A stretch of 64,000 nucleotides of DNA from Psychromarinibacter sp048262455. GTDB lineage: Bacteria; Pseudomonadota; Alphaproteobacteria; Rhodobacterales; Rhodobacteraceae. Every line of letters begins with the position of its first letter. Position 1 is the stretch's first letter. A program made the position numbers and the translations under genes. Shown here piece by piece: positions 19,009 to 27,207 of the stretch. The stretch lies in contig JBLXFD010000019.1 of NCBI GenBank assembly GCA_048262455.1, positions 11,127 to 75,126 of the forward strand, in the 5' to 3' direction. A model generated the notes under the pieces. The model had not been told where the DNA came from, searched no databases, and saw only the letters and a list, made by a program, of their open reading frames with translations.

Positions 19009-19682
19009 GCCAGCTTTCCCTGTGCCGTCTTTTCGCCCACCGAACCGATAAAGCTCACGTCGGTGTCGTCGTCGTTGTCCTTGCGCCCGATCACCTGCCC
19101 GTCCTCGGTCACGATGACCGGGCCGGCATGACGCCGCGAGACCGCGGAATCCGGGGCCAGCGCCGTCTGGGCGCGGTCGTAGACCCGCCACCACCGCGCC
19201 GCGCTCAGCCGGCAGCCCTGCTGCATCACGCCGTCCAGCAACGGATCGGACACCGGGCCGGGAACGGCCGAGACGGTCAGGCCGTCGACCGTCACCTTCA
19301 GCCCGTTCCGGCCTCCGAGCCCCTCGGCGATACGCAGTTCGCCGGGATCGGCCACATCGGCGACCTCGATCCGCGCGTCCTTGCCAAGCGCCACCGCAAG
19401 ACCCAGCAGGTCGATCAGCGAGGGCACCGCCACCCAGGCATGCTGCCCGCCGCACTGCAGCCGGTCATCCTTTAGCACGATCCGCGCGGGATCGGCGGTC
19501 ATCAGAATGTCCAGCCGGTCCAGCAGCATCCCGAAGCCGCCCAGACCCATCGCCTGCGAGTACATGACCGTGTCGCCCATCATCAGCGCAGAGCCCTTGG
19601 GCAGCGCGGTCAGCGACAGGATCCGCTCGCTCATCATCCGCATCTCGCGCGGCATCACCCGCAGCGTTTCTGCATCGCTCAT
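19005..19682 (-). CDS. protein of unknown function in dipeptidase/ABC operon (225 aa)
   Basis: I do not recognise this protein with confidence. It has no signal peptide and no transmembrane helix. The N-terminal half has a Gly/Met-rich stretch (ALMMGDTVMYSQAMGLGGFG). The C-terminal part WWRVYDRAQTALAPDSAVSRRHAG with a run of Asp/Asn (RKDNDDD) loosely recalls the end of DUF3726 proteins, but the start does not. It is translationally coupled on both sides (four-base overlaps) to the other unknown and to the dipeptidase, which argues for a shared role. Confidence 0.75.
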   Translation of the reverse strand: MSDAETLRVMPREMRMMSERILSLTALPKGSALMMGDTVMYSQAMGLGGFGMLLDRLDILMTADPARIVLKDDRLQCGGQHAWVAVPSLIDLLGLAVALGKDARIEVADVADPGELRIAEGLGGRNGLKVTVDGLTVSAVPGPVSDPLLDGVMQQGCRLSAARWWRVYDRAQTALAPDSAVSRRHAGPVIVTEDGQVIGRKDNDDDTDVSFIGSVGEKTAQGKLA

Positions 19683-21397
19683 TGCAGCGGCTCCTCGGGG
19701 TAGAACCAGCGATCCCCCTGCCCCGCGCGTATCTCGTCGCGGGTCGGCGCGCCGTGGTACAGGACGCCGCGCAGGTTGCGCTGCAGGAAGTCGCGGGTCT
19801 TGTCGATGCCGTGGAAGGTGACGTTCATCAGCCGCACCAGGTCGATGGGGACAAAGCCGCCGGCGTTGATGTTGGCATGGGCGGTATGGAAATGGGTGCC
19901 GGCCAGCGACTGGACCCGGGCCACCATCAGGCGGTGCGCCGGGTGCATCAGCAGGAAATGCGCCATCGGCTGATCGGCGGGTGCCTGTTCCAGGTCGCGG
20001 CGCAGGCGCTGGATGTCGCCGGGAAGGTCCAGCCCCAGGTCACGCGCCTCCGGCACCTCCTGCCGCAATCCACGGCGCGGCTCTTCCGCGGTTTCCGACT
20101 TGTACCAGACGTAGTCCTGCGCGTCCGGCGCCGTCATGTCGATGTCCATCGCCCAGGCGTAGTCGGCATCGATCAGCGCGGCGAGGTCGGCCGCCGTCAT
20201 GGCGGGATCCACGGTCAGCTCGTCCGCCCCGCCGATCTCTGCCGACAACCCACGCGCCACGTCCGGCACCAGTTCGATCAGGAGCGACAGAAAGGTCTCG
20301 TAGCTCTCGGGCGCCAGCGTGGCCTCTGCAAGGCGCGCGAGGGCGTCGAAGGGGAACTGCTCTGCCTTGCCGTCCAGCGTTCCCTTGGCGTGCAGTTCTT
20401 CCAGCTGCGGCAGCAGGCCCTGCAGGTCTGCGGCGATCCGCTCGCTCGAGGTGAAGGTCTCGTAGACCATCCGGTCCTGGGCCCGGAACAGGCTGGCGCG
20501 GCGGACCAGCTCGATCAGGTCCGCGATCCGCGGGTCGCCCTGCTGCGGCTCCAGCCGGCAAGCGGCCTTGATGGCGGTCTCGCGGGCGGTGATCCAGGAG
20601 TTCACCAGCCGGGGATGCTTCTGCACGAAGAAAATCAGCCCCAGCGCCGACCCGTTCCCGACCCCCAGGAAACGCCGCAGCGCCGGGTCCAGCGCCACCG
20701 CCCTCTCGGACCGCAGCCGCGCCAGGTGTTCCACCAGGTCGCAGGAGAACTCGCGCATCAGGTAGGCCACGAGCAACTGCGCCTCCAGCACGTTGCCCAG
20801 CGCATGATCCGGCCCCAGCGACGGGAACGGGCGGGTGCCGAAGGTGCCGTTGCCGTCCAGCCCGGTATTACGCATCAGGTAGCAGACGCCGTTCAGGTCG
20901 CCGATCTCCGGCTGCCGCCCCTCGGCCAGCGCGTCGAGCGTCGCGTTGAACACGCGCATCGACCGGTTCGACCGGCACCAGACCAGCGCGTTCGGCGTCG
21001 CCCGGCCGCGGTACAGGCGCGGCAGCTGGTCCCGGGCGGCGGCGATGTCCTCTTCGCTGGCCGGCCCCTCGTTCAGCGTGCCCTTCATGTCCCAGGCGCG
21101 GCCGATGATGCGCCCGGTGCGGCCCTCCGGGCGCGGCGGGTAGGAAAAGGCGATGAAGCTGAACTCCTGCCCCGGCGTCTTGATGGAATAGACCACCGTG
21201 CCTTCCGCCTCGGCGTTCACGTCGAACCGCTGAAGCGAGATGTCCCAGCGTTCGCGGATCATCCGGGCCATGAAGGCGCGCGTGCCGCTCAGCCGGCTGG
21301 GCTGCATCGCCGCCAGCCGCGCCGGCTTCATCACCTCGCGCCAGTCGCGCAGGTCCGGCCGTCCGGCCGCGTCACGGGTGTGAAGACTGCGGGTCAT
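19679..21397 (-). CDS. large protein of unknown function in dipeptidase/ABC operon (572 aa)
   Basis: I do not recognise this family. It looks soluble and cytoplasmic: no signal peptide, no clear membrane helix, many acidic and Arg residues. Conserved-looking blocks are VWCRSNRSMRVFNATLDAL, YLMRNTGLDGNGTFGTRPF and a His-rich C-terminal part (AHFLLMHPAHRLMVARVQ, GTHFHTAHANINAGGF, MNVTFHGIDKTRDFLQRNL). The clustered His, Asn and Asp residues could form a catalytic or metal site, which is inference only. It overlaps both neighbouring genes by four bases. Codon use looks like the rest of the window, so it is a real gene. Confidence 0.8.
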   Translation of the reverse strand: MTRSLHTRDAAGRPDLRDWREVMKPARLAAMQPSRLSGTRAFMARMIRERWDISLQRFDVNAEAEGTVVYSIKTPGQEFSFIAFSYPPRPEGRTGRIIGRAWDMKGTLNEGPASEEDIAAARDQLPRLYRGRATPNALVWCRSNRSMRVFNATLDALAEGRQPEIGDLNGVCYLMRNTGLDGNGTFGTRPFPSLGPDHALGNVLEAQLLVAYLMREFSCDLVEHLARLRSERAVALDPALRRFLGVGNGSALGLIFFVQKHPRLVNSWITARETAIKAACRLEPQQGDPRIADLIELVRRASLFRAQDRMVYETFTSSERIAADLQGLLPQLEELHAKGTLDGKAEQFPFDALARLAEATLAPESYETFLSLLIELVPDVARGLSAEIGGADELTVDPAMTAADLAALIDADYAWAMDIDMTAPDAQDYVWYKSETAEEPRRGLRQEVPEARDLGLDLPGDIQRLRRDLEQAPADQPMAHFLLMHPAHRLMVARVQSLAGTHFHTAHANINAGGFVPIDLVRLMNVTFHGIDKTRDFLQRNLRGVLYHGAPTRDEIRAGQGDRWFYPEEPLQ

Positions 21398-22158
21398 CGC
21401 GGCTGGTCCCCCCGCAGAACCTCGGTGATCTCCGCCGCCGCGCCCAGCAGCGGGTCGAGAAAGCGCGGCAGGTCGAACCGCGTCTCGGGGGCCAGCAGCG
21501 AGACCGTGGCCCGGCAGCGGCCGTGCAGATCGTGGACCGGAACCGCCACGGCCAGCACGCCGCTCTTGGTGTAGCCCGTGGACACCGCGTAGCCCTTTTC
21601 GCGGACGTCCTTCAGGATCTCCTCGTCCGGCAGGGGGTGCTCCCCGGCGCGCAGACGCTGGACGGTGGCGGCATCGCCGAAGGCGACCAGCACCCGGCCC
21701 GAAGCCGAATCGTTCAGGCGCATCAGCGTGCCCAGCTTCTGGTCCGCGCGCAGCAGGCTGTCGGATTCGACCCGCGCCACGATGCAGGGAAGCCCCCGGT
21801 CGATCACCGAGAGCGAGGCGGTCTCTCCCACCCGCGACACCAGCCGGCTAAGCGCCGGTTCGGACCTTACCCCGATGTCCGCCTGCTCCAGCGCCGCCGC
21901 CGCCAGCCGCGTGGCCAACATGCTGAGCCGGTAGCGCCCGGCCTCGTCCTGCTCCAGCCACCCCGCCGCCACCAGCGTGTGAAGCCGCTGGTACGCCGTC
22001 GCCGGGGACAGGCCCATCGCCAGTGTGACCTCCGACAGTTTCTGCGGGCGGGACCGGGCGGCGAAGTGGTCCACGATTTCCAGCGTGCGCAGGACCGTGG
22101 AGAGCGGCCGCACGCCCTTCGCTTCCGTCACTATTTTATTAGAATAGCCATTCTGCAT
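21394..22158 (-). CDS. IclR family transcriptional regulator, first gene of the dipeptidase/ABC operon
   Basis: 254 residues: an N-terminal winged HTH (STVLRTLEIVDHFAARSRPQKLSEVTLAMGLSPATAYQRLHTL region, about 18-70) and a C-terminal effector domain (RLNDSASGRVLVAFGD, GYAVSTGYTKSGVLAVAVPV). ATG 22158 has no ribosome site, so the mRNA may be leaderless; GTG 22131 is an alternative. Half-sites AGAAT/ATTCT straddle the start, as expected for an autoregulated operon. Being the first gene of the unit, it probably senses the imported substrate. Confidence 0.88.
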   Translation of the reverse strand: MQNGYSNKIVTEAKGVRPLSTVLRTLEIVDHFAARSRPQKLSEVTLAMGLSPATAYQRLHTLVAAGWLEQDEAGRYRLSMLATRLAAAALEQADIGVRSEPALSRLVSRVGETASLSVIDRGLPCIVARVESDSLLRADQKLGTLMRLNDSASGRVLVAFGDAATVQRLRAGEHPLPDEEILKDVREKGYAVSTGYTKSGVLAVAVPVHDLHGRCRATVSLLAPETRFDLPRFLDPLLGAAAEITEVLRGDQPR

Positions 22159-22165
22159 ATAGAAT
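22141..22165 (-). promoter_or_regulatory. candidate IclR operator: three alternating AGAAT/ATTCT half-sites
   Basis: AGAAT (22141-22145), ATTCT (22150-22154) and AGAAT (22161-22165) form two overlapping inverted repeats with 4- and 6-base spacers. They lie in an unusually AT-rich island of an otherwise very GC-rich sequence, across the IclR start codon. The location fits autorepression. No footprint data exist, so this rests on pattern only. Confidence 0.45.
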
Positions 22166-22484
22166 ATCGTGCCGCCAAGACGGGCGAGCTGTCAAATGAT
22201 AATGACGCAGGGTTCAGACACCGCCCGAAAGGCGGTCGCAAGTGGCTGATACTGAGGGAAAGATCTGACGTCACCGGCTTGGCCGGATTTTACTGCGGCG
22301 TCCGTTCGACGACGGATCGAGCGCGCAGCCGGCACAGCCGACGCGATTCGCAGCCGCGCCATATGCCCGCCGTAAGCATCGGCGGCTGCGGCATACCGCG
22401 CCCCGCCGTGCCCTCAGGTGACGGGGCAACGCCCCCTCTGCCCGTCTGTCGACGACGGCGGCCAGCGCCGCCGCCAGCAGTCTT
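22166..22484. other. intergenic region between IclR operon and copper unit
   Basis: About 320 bases with no convincing gene. It should hold the IclR operon promoter at the left. Two small perfect hairpins are visible: ACCGCC-CGAAA-GGCGGT (22220-22236) and CGGCGGC-CAGC-GCCGCCG (22456-22473). The second sits just after the 34-codon gene on the minus strand but has no T-tract. Confidence 0.5.
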
Positions 22485-22589
22485 TTACTTGCGCAGGTAC
22501 TTTACCAGCGCCGCGACGATCAGCACCAGGATCACCAGGATCACGAGCCACCAGATGCCCATTCCGAACATCATTCCACCGTCCATCAT
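22485..22589 (-). CDS. very small membrane protein (34 aa)
   Basis: A short gene with a strong ribosome site (AAGGAGAG, 7 bases before ATG). It starts MMDGGMMFGMGIWW, has one transmembrane helix (LVILVILVLIVAALV) and ends KYLRK. The Met-rich head and the ALVKYLR end match the small protein at 23162-23308, so the two are paralogues flanking the cytochrome c gene. Met-rich N-termini may bind copper(I) at the membrane surface (inference). It is last in the copper unit. Confidence 0.7.
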   Translation of the reverse strand: MMDGGMMFGMGIWWLVILVILVLIVAALVKYLRK

Positions 22590-22691
22590 GTCATCTCTCC
22601 TTTCGTCCGTTCGAGCCGACCGAGATGGCCCGCTGCCACTGGAACGACCTTACAGCGCTGGACGGTTCCGCCGGGCCCTTTCGGGCCCTCG

Positions 22692-23165
22692 TCACCGGGT
22701 TGCCTCGTCGCCCGCCGTGATTTCCGCCTGCGCGCCGCGTTCGCGCTCGGGCCAGGTGCTCTTGATGAAGCCGAGGGTGGCGATGATCTCGGCGTCGGTC
22801 AGGATGCCCTCGAAGGCGGGCATGTCGCTTTCGTAGCCCGGCACCACCGCCCCCAGCCCCTGCTTGGTGATGGTGAACAGCTGCCGGTCCGCGTGGTGCC
22901 AGGTGTGGCCCGTCTCGTCGTGGGGCGGGGCCGGCATGCGGCCGTTGTCCAGCCGCCGGCGCCACTCGGGCTGGCCCTCCAGCTTGTCGCCGTGGCAGGA
23001 GGCGCAGTTCTCGGCGTAGACCTCCTTGCCCAGTTCCAGCGCCGCGGCGTCCACCTGCGTGCCCATGACGGTCAGCGAGGGCTCCGCGCCCCCGCTGCCG
23101 GCCCAGGCGACCACGGCCGCCACGGCCGCGGCGCCCGCCATGCCTGCGATCGCCAGGCGCTTCAT
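22692..23165 (-). CDS. c-type cytochrome, periplasmic or membrane-anchored
   Basis: 157 residues: an N-terminal hydrophobic segment (LAIAGMAGAAAVAAVVAWAG, signal or anchor) and one class I cytochrome c domain with haem motif CASCH and a likely Met ligand in ESDMPAFEG. ATG 23165 overlaps the stop of the small membrane protein gene by four bases. Cytochromes with this QPEWRRRLDNGRMPAPPHD sequence type often accompany copper-handling genes. It may take electrons from periplasmic copper oxidation. Confidence 0.88.
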   Translation of the reverse strand: MKRLAIAGMAGAAAVAAVVAWAGSGGAEPSLTVMGTQVDAAALELGKEVYAENCASCHGDKLEGQPEWRRRLDNGRMPAPPHDETGHTWHHADRQLFTITKQGLGAVVPGYESDMPAFEGILTDAEIIATLGFIKSTWPERERGAQAEITAGDEATR

Positions 23166-23308
23166 GCCGGCCTCCGCAGGTACTTGACCAGCGCCAGTAC
23201 GCCCAGCACCAGCACCGCCAGCACCAGAAGCAGCAGCACCCCGCCGACCCCCATCATCACGCCCATCATCGGCCCGCTCATCATGTCCATCATCGGGCAC
23301 TCACTCAT
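23162..23308 (-). CDS. small Met-rich membrane protein (48 aa)
   Basis: Starts MSECPMMDMMSGPMMGVMMG, followed by one strongly hydrophobic helix (VLLLLVLAVLVLGVLALVKY) and a basic end. It carries eight or more Met and one Cys in the first 22 residues, suggestive of copper(I) binding. ATG 23308 overlaps the DUF411 gene by eight bases; ATG 23293 is an alternative start. It is a paralogue of the 34-residue protein at 22485-22589. The precise role is unknown. Confidence 0.7.
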   Translation of the reverse strand: MSECPMMDMMSGPMMGVMMGVGGVLLLLVLAVLVLGVLALVKYLRRPA

Positions 23309-23792
23309 TGGAATAGACGGAAACCCCGTCCTCCCCGAAGGCATAGGTCTTCAGCGTGCCGCTCTTGCCCGCCATCCCCGGCGCGTTGCGGGGCATGCCC
23401 GGCAGGGTGATGCCGGTGATGTCGGGCCGCTCGGTGGTCAGGCGCCGGACGATCTCGGCGGGCACGAGGCCGCTGACGTAGTAGCCGTCCACCTCGGCCA
23501 GGTGACAGCCCAGCCCCTGCTCCGGCACCCCCGCCTCGACGGAGCGCTTGTCATAGTCGCGGTCGTCGATGCGGGTCACGTGGTAGCCCTCGGCCTCCAT
23601 GTAGTCGGCGTAGACGTCGCAGCAGCCGCAGGAGGGGTCGCGCCAGATGGTCATCTGGCGGTCGGCCGGGACGGCCGCGGTGGCGTCCGGGGTCGGGGCG
23701 GGCTGGCTTTCGGCCGTGGCGAGGGTGGCGAAGCCGAAGAGCGCGGCGGCGGCGAGCGTGGTGGCGGCGCCGAGTTTGGTTCTGTTGGTCAT
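23301..23792 (-). CDS. DUF411 family metal-binding protein
   Basis: 163 residues with a Sec signal peptide (cleavage near LATAES). The DUF411 hallmark is MTIWRDPSCGCCDVYADYME with a Cys-x-Cys-Cys cluster; GVPEQGLGCHLAEVDGYYVSGLVP follows. DUF411 proteins lie in copper and mercury resistance loci and are thought to bind copper in the periplasm. It starts one base after the BNR gene stop. The family assignment is firm, the metal is inferred. Confidence 0.88.
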   Translation of the reverse strand: MTNRTKLGAATTLAAAALFGFATLATAESQPAPTPDATAAVPADRQMTIWRDPSCGCCDVYADYMEAEGYHVTRIDDRDYDKRSVEAGVPEQGLGCHLAEVDGYYVSGLVPAEIVRRLTTERPDITGITLPGMPRNAPGMAGKSGTLKTYAFGEDGVSVYSNE

Positions 23793-23793
23793 G

Positions 23794-24753
23794 TCAGCTG
23801 TCCTTGAAGGTGTTGAAACGGGTCCACGTCGCCCCGGCATCGCGGCTGAAGGCCAGGGTGCCATCGCGGGCGGCGACGAGGTGAAGCGGGTCGGCGGGAT
23901 CGACGGCGAGCGCGCCGATGGTGCCGGGGGCGGCGAGCGCCCAGTTGACGCCGGCGTCGGTGGAGGCCCAGAGGCCACTTTTGGTGCCGGCGTAAAGCTG
24001 CCGCGGCGCCTCGGGCGCCAGCGCCAGGTGGGCGACCGGCTCTTCCGCCGGCAGGGACGCGGCGGGCGGCGGGGTCTTGCCGGCGACCAGCGCGTCCATG
24101 GCGTCGCCCGCCGTCACGTCCTGCCAGCGGCAGAAGCAGTCGGGCACCCGGGTCAGCCCCGCGCCGGTCCCGGCATAAAGCCAGATGCCGCCCATGCCGG
24201 TCTCGCTGGCGACCGAGACGAGGCTGAGCACCTCGTGCTCGGCACCGTCCAGGTAGGGGCGGTCCATGACGAACTCCCACGTCGCGCCGGTATCGGGGCT
24301 GCGCCACAGCCCGTCCCCCGCCAGCGCGGCATAGAGCATCTCCGGCTCCCGCGCTGCCATGGTCAGGGCGGTGACGGGGGTGTCCGGTAGGCCGGCACCG
24401 GCCTGGGCCCAGCTCTCGCCCCCGTCTTGGCTTCGCCGCAGCCCGCCCTGCGCCAGCGCCGCCAGAAGCGTGCCGGGGCGGGCGGGGTGGCTGGCCAGCG
24501 TGGTGACGGGGGCGGTGAGGGCAAGTTTCCGCGCCTCCTCCGGCAGGAGACGCCAGAGGCCGGCATCGGTGGCGACCACGGGCGTGGTGCCCTCGAAGGC
24601 AAGGGCGCGCGGCGCCCCGCCGGTTGCGGCGTGGGTCCGCCTTGGAAGGAGCATCGGCGCGGCGAGGGCGGCAAGGCCGCCGCCAAGCAGGCGCCTGCGC
24701 GTCAGGGCGCGCGGGGGAGATAACGGGGGAAAGAATAGGGGAAAGACAGGCAT
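23794..24753 (-). CDS. Tat-exported BNR/sialidase-like beta-propeller protein
   Basis: About 319 residues from ATG 24753; starts further upstream (to 24816) are possible and the ribosome site is unclear. A twin-arginine signal (LTRRRLLGGGLAALAAP) precedes repeated Asp-box-like units: RRSQDGGESWAQ, RSPDTGATWEF, ASTDAGVNWAL and FSRDAGATWTRF. The fold resembles proteins annotated as F510_1955-type glycosylhydrolases found beside copper genes; I see no sialidase catalytic set. It probably forms a periplasmic propeller, with binding more likely than hydrolysis. Confidence 0.8.
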   Translation of the reverse strand: MPVFPLFFPPLSPPRALTRRRLLGGGLAALAAPMLLPRRTHAATGGAPRALAFEGTTPVVATDAGLWRLLPEEARKLALTAPVTTLASHPARPGTLLAALAQGGLRRSQDGGESWAQAGAGLPDTPVTALTMAAREPEMLYAALAGDGLWRSPDTGATWEFVMDRPYLDGAEHEVLSLVSVASETGMGGIWLYAGTGAGLTRVPDCFCRWQDVTAGDAMDALVAGKTPPPAASLPAEEPVAHLALAPEAPRQLYAGTKSGLWASTDAGVNWALAAPGTIGALAVDPADPLHLVAARDGTLAFSRDAGATWTRFNTFKDS

Positions 24754-24851
24754 TTGGCAGGTTCCCGATAGTGACATCCGGTGTCGGTCGCGTGCCGGCC
24801 GGAAGGCGGCGGGCACTGCGGGACCGGGCCGTCACCCTCGGGTGCGGCCGG

Positions 24852-25208
24852 TCAGATCAGGAAGCGGCTTCGTGGTGGAAAGGGGTCCGAGCCCGGGTCG
24901 AGCCCCGACAGGTCGCGGTCCCGCGGTCGCTCCAGCGGCGTCACGCGCCGGCCGAAGGGGGCGGTGCGGGGTTCCGCGGCGGTCGAGAAGACCGGGGCCG
25001 TGCAGTCGAGGTCGCAGACCAGCGAAGCCTCGGCCTCGGGGCTGCAGGCGGGGCAGAGGTCGTCGTGCCCCTCGTCCATGGCCGCGGCGGCGCTTGCCAT
25101 GCCCAGCGTCATCCTCGCGCCGCTCACGTCCTGCAAAAGCGCGCCGCCCAGCAGGGCGAGCGAGAGGCAGAGCATGGCAAGGCGAAGCACGGCGCGCATG
25201 AGACGCAT
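24852..25208 (-). CDS. small exported Cys-containing protein, copper unit (118 aa)
   Basis: Family not recognised. An N-terminal signal or anchor (LRLAMLCLSLALLGGALL) is followed by a mature part with a Cys cluster (DDLCPACSPEAEASLVCDLDC) and a Pro/Arg/Asp-rich tail. The Cys pattern suggests a metal site or disulfides, resembling small DUF2946-type proteins of copper loci in layout. It is the first gene of the minus-strand unit, and codon use matches the window. Confidence 0.65.
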   Translation of the reverse strand: MRLMRAVLRLAMLCLSLALLGGALLQDVSGARMTLGMASAAAAMDEGHDDLCPACSPEAEASLVCDLDCTAPVFSTAAEPRTAPFGRRVTPLERPRDRDLSGLDPGSDPFPPRSRFLI

Positions 25209-25293
25209 CTAGGGGCTCATAACCCGTTTGTCGATGGCCGGGCGCGGCGGGCCCTTCAACTGTTCGGAAGGGGCGGCCCCGTCAGGGCTCGTA

Positions 25294-26580
25294 TCAGGGC
25301 CCGTAGAAGACCCCCACCAGCCACAGCGGCACCGCCGGCACGTAGGTTACCAGCAGCAGCACCAGCACCAGCACGCCGATGAATGGCAGGTTGGTGATGG
25401 TGGTGCGCCAGACATCGGTCTTGGCGATCGAACAGGCGGTCACCAGCACGCTGGCCACCGGCGGGGTCTGCTGGCCCAGCGCGATGTTCAGCGTCAGCAG
25501 GATCCCGAACTGGATCGGGTCGATCCCCAGTTGGTGCACCAGCGGCATGAAGATCGGCACCGTCAGGATGATCGCCGCCGCGCCGTGCAGCACCATGCCG
25601 ACGAACAGCAGGAAGATGTTGATCAACATCAGCACCGCCAGCTTGTTCTCGGTGATCGCGGTGATCCCCTGCGCCAGCCGCTGCGGCACCTCCGTCTCGG
25701 TCAGGTACAGTCCCAGCACCGCCGAGGAGGCCACCAGCAGCATCACCGTCGCGGTCTGCAGCACCCCGTCCACCAAAGAGTTGTAGAGGTGGCGCAGTTC
25801 GAGTTCCCGGTAGATGAAAAGCCCGATCACCAGCGCGGCCAGCACCGCCAGCCCGGCGCCCTCGGTCGCGGTGACGATACCGCCGAAGATGCCGCCGAGG
25901 ATGATGACCGGCAGGATCAGCGCCCATGCGGCGTCGCGCGTGGCGTGCCACAGGCGGCACAGGTTGAACCCCTCCTCGCGCGGCAGGTCGTATCGGATGG
26001 CGAAGAAGTAGCACAGCGCCATCAGCAGCAGCCCGCCGATGATGCCCGGCAGGATTCCGGCCACGAACAGTTTGACGATCGAGGTGTTGGACAGCGCGCC
26101 GTAGAGGATCATCGGGATCGACGGCGGGATGATGATCGCCAGCGAGGCCGAGGAAGAGGTGATTGCGGCGGCAAAACGCGGGGTGTAGCCCTTCTTCTTC
26201 ATCGCCGGGATCAGGACGGAACCGGTGGCGGCCACGTCGGCCACCGCCGAGCCGGAGATCTCGGCGAAGAACATCGACACGCCCACGTTCACCATCGCCA
26301 GCCCGCCCCGGACGAAGCCGATCAGCGCCGAGACGAAGGCGATCAGCCGGGTCGAGATGCCGCCGGTGTTCATCAGCGCGCCGGCGAGGATGAACAGCGG
26401 GATCGCGATCAGGGGAAAGCTGGTGGCCCCGTCGTAGACCGACAGCGCGGCGTTCAGGAAGCCGAGGTGGCCGTTGTTCAGCCAGACCCCCACCAGCCCG
26501 GCGCCGAGGATCGACACCGCGATGGGCTGGCCGATTGCGATCAGTGCGAACATGCCCAGAAGGACCAGCGCCTCGCTCAT
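25294..26580 (-). CDS. TRAP transporter large permease (DctM family)
   Basis: 428 residues, about 12 helices, the ion-coupled transport subunit of a TRAP importer. Family blocks are GQPIAVSILGAGLVGVW, SGSAVADVAATGSVLIPAM, IIIPPSIPMILYG and GQQTPPVASVLVTAC. It overlaps the DctQ-type gene by four bases. It is the full-length counterpart for comparison with the DctM stub at 13905-14045. Confidence 0.94.
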   Translation of the reverse strand: MSEALVLLGMFALIAIGQPIAVSILGAGLVGVWLNNGHLGFLNAALSVYDGATSFPLIAIPLFILAGALMNTGGISTRLIAFVSALIGFVRGGLAMVNVGVSMFFAEISGSAVADVAATGSVLIPAMKKKGYTPRFAAAITSSSASLAIIIPPSIPMILYGALSNTSIVKLFVAGILPGIIGGLLLMALCYFFAIRYDLPREEGFNLCRLWHATRDAAWALILPVIILGGIFGGIVTATEGAGLAVLAALVIGLFIYRELELRHLYNSLVDGVLQTATVMLLVASSAVLGLYLTETEVPQRLAQGITAITENKLAVLMLINIFLLFVGMVLHGAAAIILTVPIFMPLVHQLGIDPIQFGILLTLNIALGQQTPPVASVLVTACSIAKTDVWRTTITNLPFIGVLVLVLLLVTYVPAVPLWLVGVFYGP

Positions 26581-27134
26581 GTCTTCTGCTCCCGCTGCGC
26601 CGCGATCTCGGCCTCGGCCCGGGCGATCTCGTGGGCGATTTCCTCGCTGTCGGGGTCGCGGCCGCTGCGCACCGCCGCCAGCCGTTCCGGCAGGGTCAGC
26701 AGCCGGCCCGCGATCATCAGCGCGGCGCTGACCGGCACCACCCCCTGGATGAACCAGCGCGGCACCCAGCGCAGGGTGGTCATGGTCTCGTTGCCGAAGA
26801 TCCCCAGGATCACCCAGCTGCCCCAGAGCACCACCGCGAAGACCCCCAGGAAGACCAGCTCGTTCACCGTGAACAGCACCAGCCGGCCCGCGGGCGGCAG
26901 CCCGTACAGCAGCCCGCTGAAGCCAAGGTGCGCGTTGCGCAGCACCGCCAGCGCGGCGCCGGAATAGGTGATCCAGGCCAGCAGCACGATGGCCACCTCG
27001 TCGTACCAGATCAGCGAATTGCCGGTGTAGCGAAAGCCGACGCCCATCAGCACGATGACCGCCAGGACCAGGATCAGCCCGATGGTGATCGCCTGCAGGG
27101 CAAGGTCGAGCCAGTGGATGAGGCGGGCGCGCAT
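26577..27134 (-). CDS. TRAP transporter small permease (DctQ family)
   Basis: 185 residues, four helices, the linking membrane subunit of the TRAP complex. ATG 27134 is supported by a GGAGAG ribosome site; a longer frame begins at 27191. It contains the typical IWYDEVAIVLLAWITYSGAALAV segment. The C-terminus is a charged cytoplasmic tail (IAHEIARAEAEIAAQREQK). Confidence 0.9.
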   Translation of the reverse strand: MRARLIHWLDLALQAITIGLILVLAVIVLMGVGFRYTGNSLIWYDEVAIVLLAWITYSGAALAVLRNAHLGFSGLLYGLPPAGRLVLFTVNELVFLGVFAVVLWGSWVILGIFGNETMTTLRWVPRWFIQGVVPVSAALMIAGRLLTLPERLAAVRSGRDPDSEEIAHEIARAEAEIAAQREQKT

Positions 27135-27153
27135 GGTCTCTCCGGCAAAGGGC

Positions 27154-27178
27154 GGGACGGCGAGGCTGTCGCCGTCCC
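27154..27178 (-). promoter_or_regulatory. stem-loop in the TRAP dctP-dctQ spacer
   Basis: Perfect 10-base arms GGGACGGCGA and TCGCCGTCCC with a 5-base loop, 29 bases after the binding-protein stop and 19 before the small-permease start. No T-tract follows on the transcribed strand. It is the third such hairpin after a substrate-binding-protein gene in this window. Confidence 0.6.
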
Positions 27179-27207
27179 GGTCAGGTTCCAATGGGTGCGG
27201 TCGCGGC

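Noticed and set aside
22456..22473. Hairpin after the 34-codon gene as a Rho-independent terminator
   Set aside because: The stem is perfect, but no T-tract follows on the transcribed strand.
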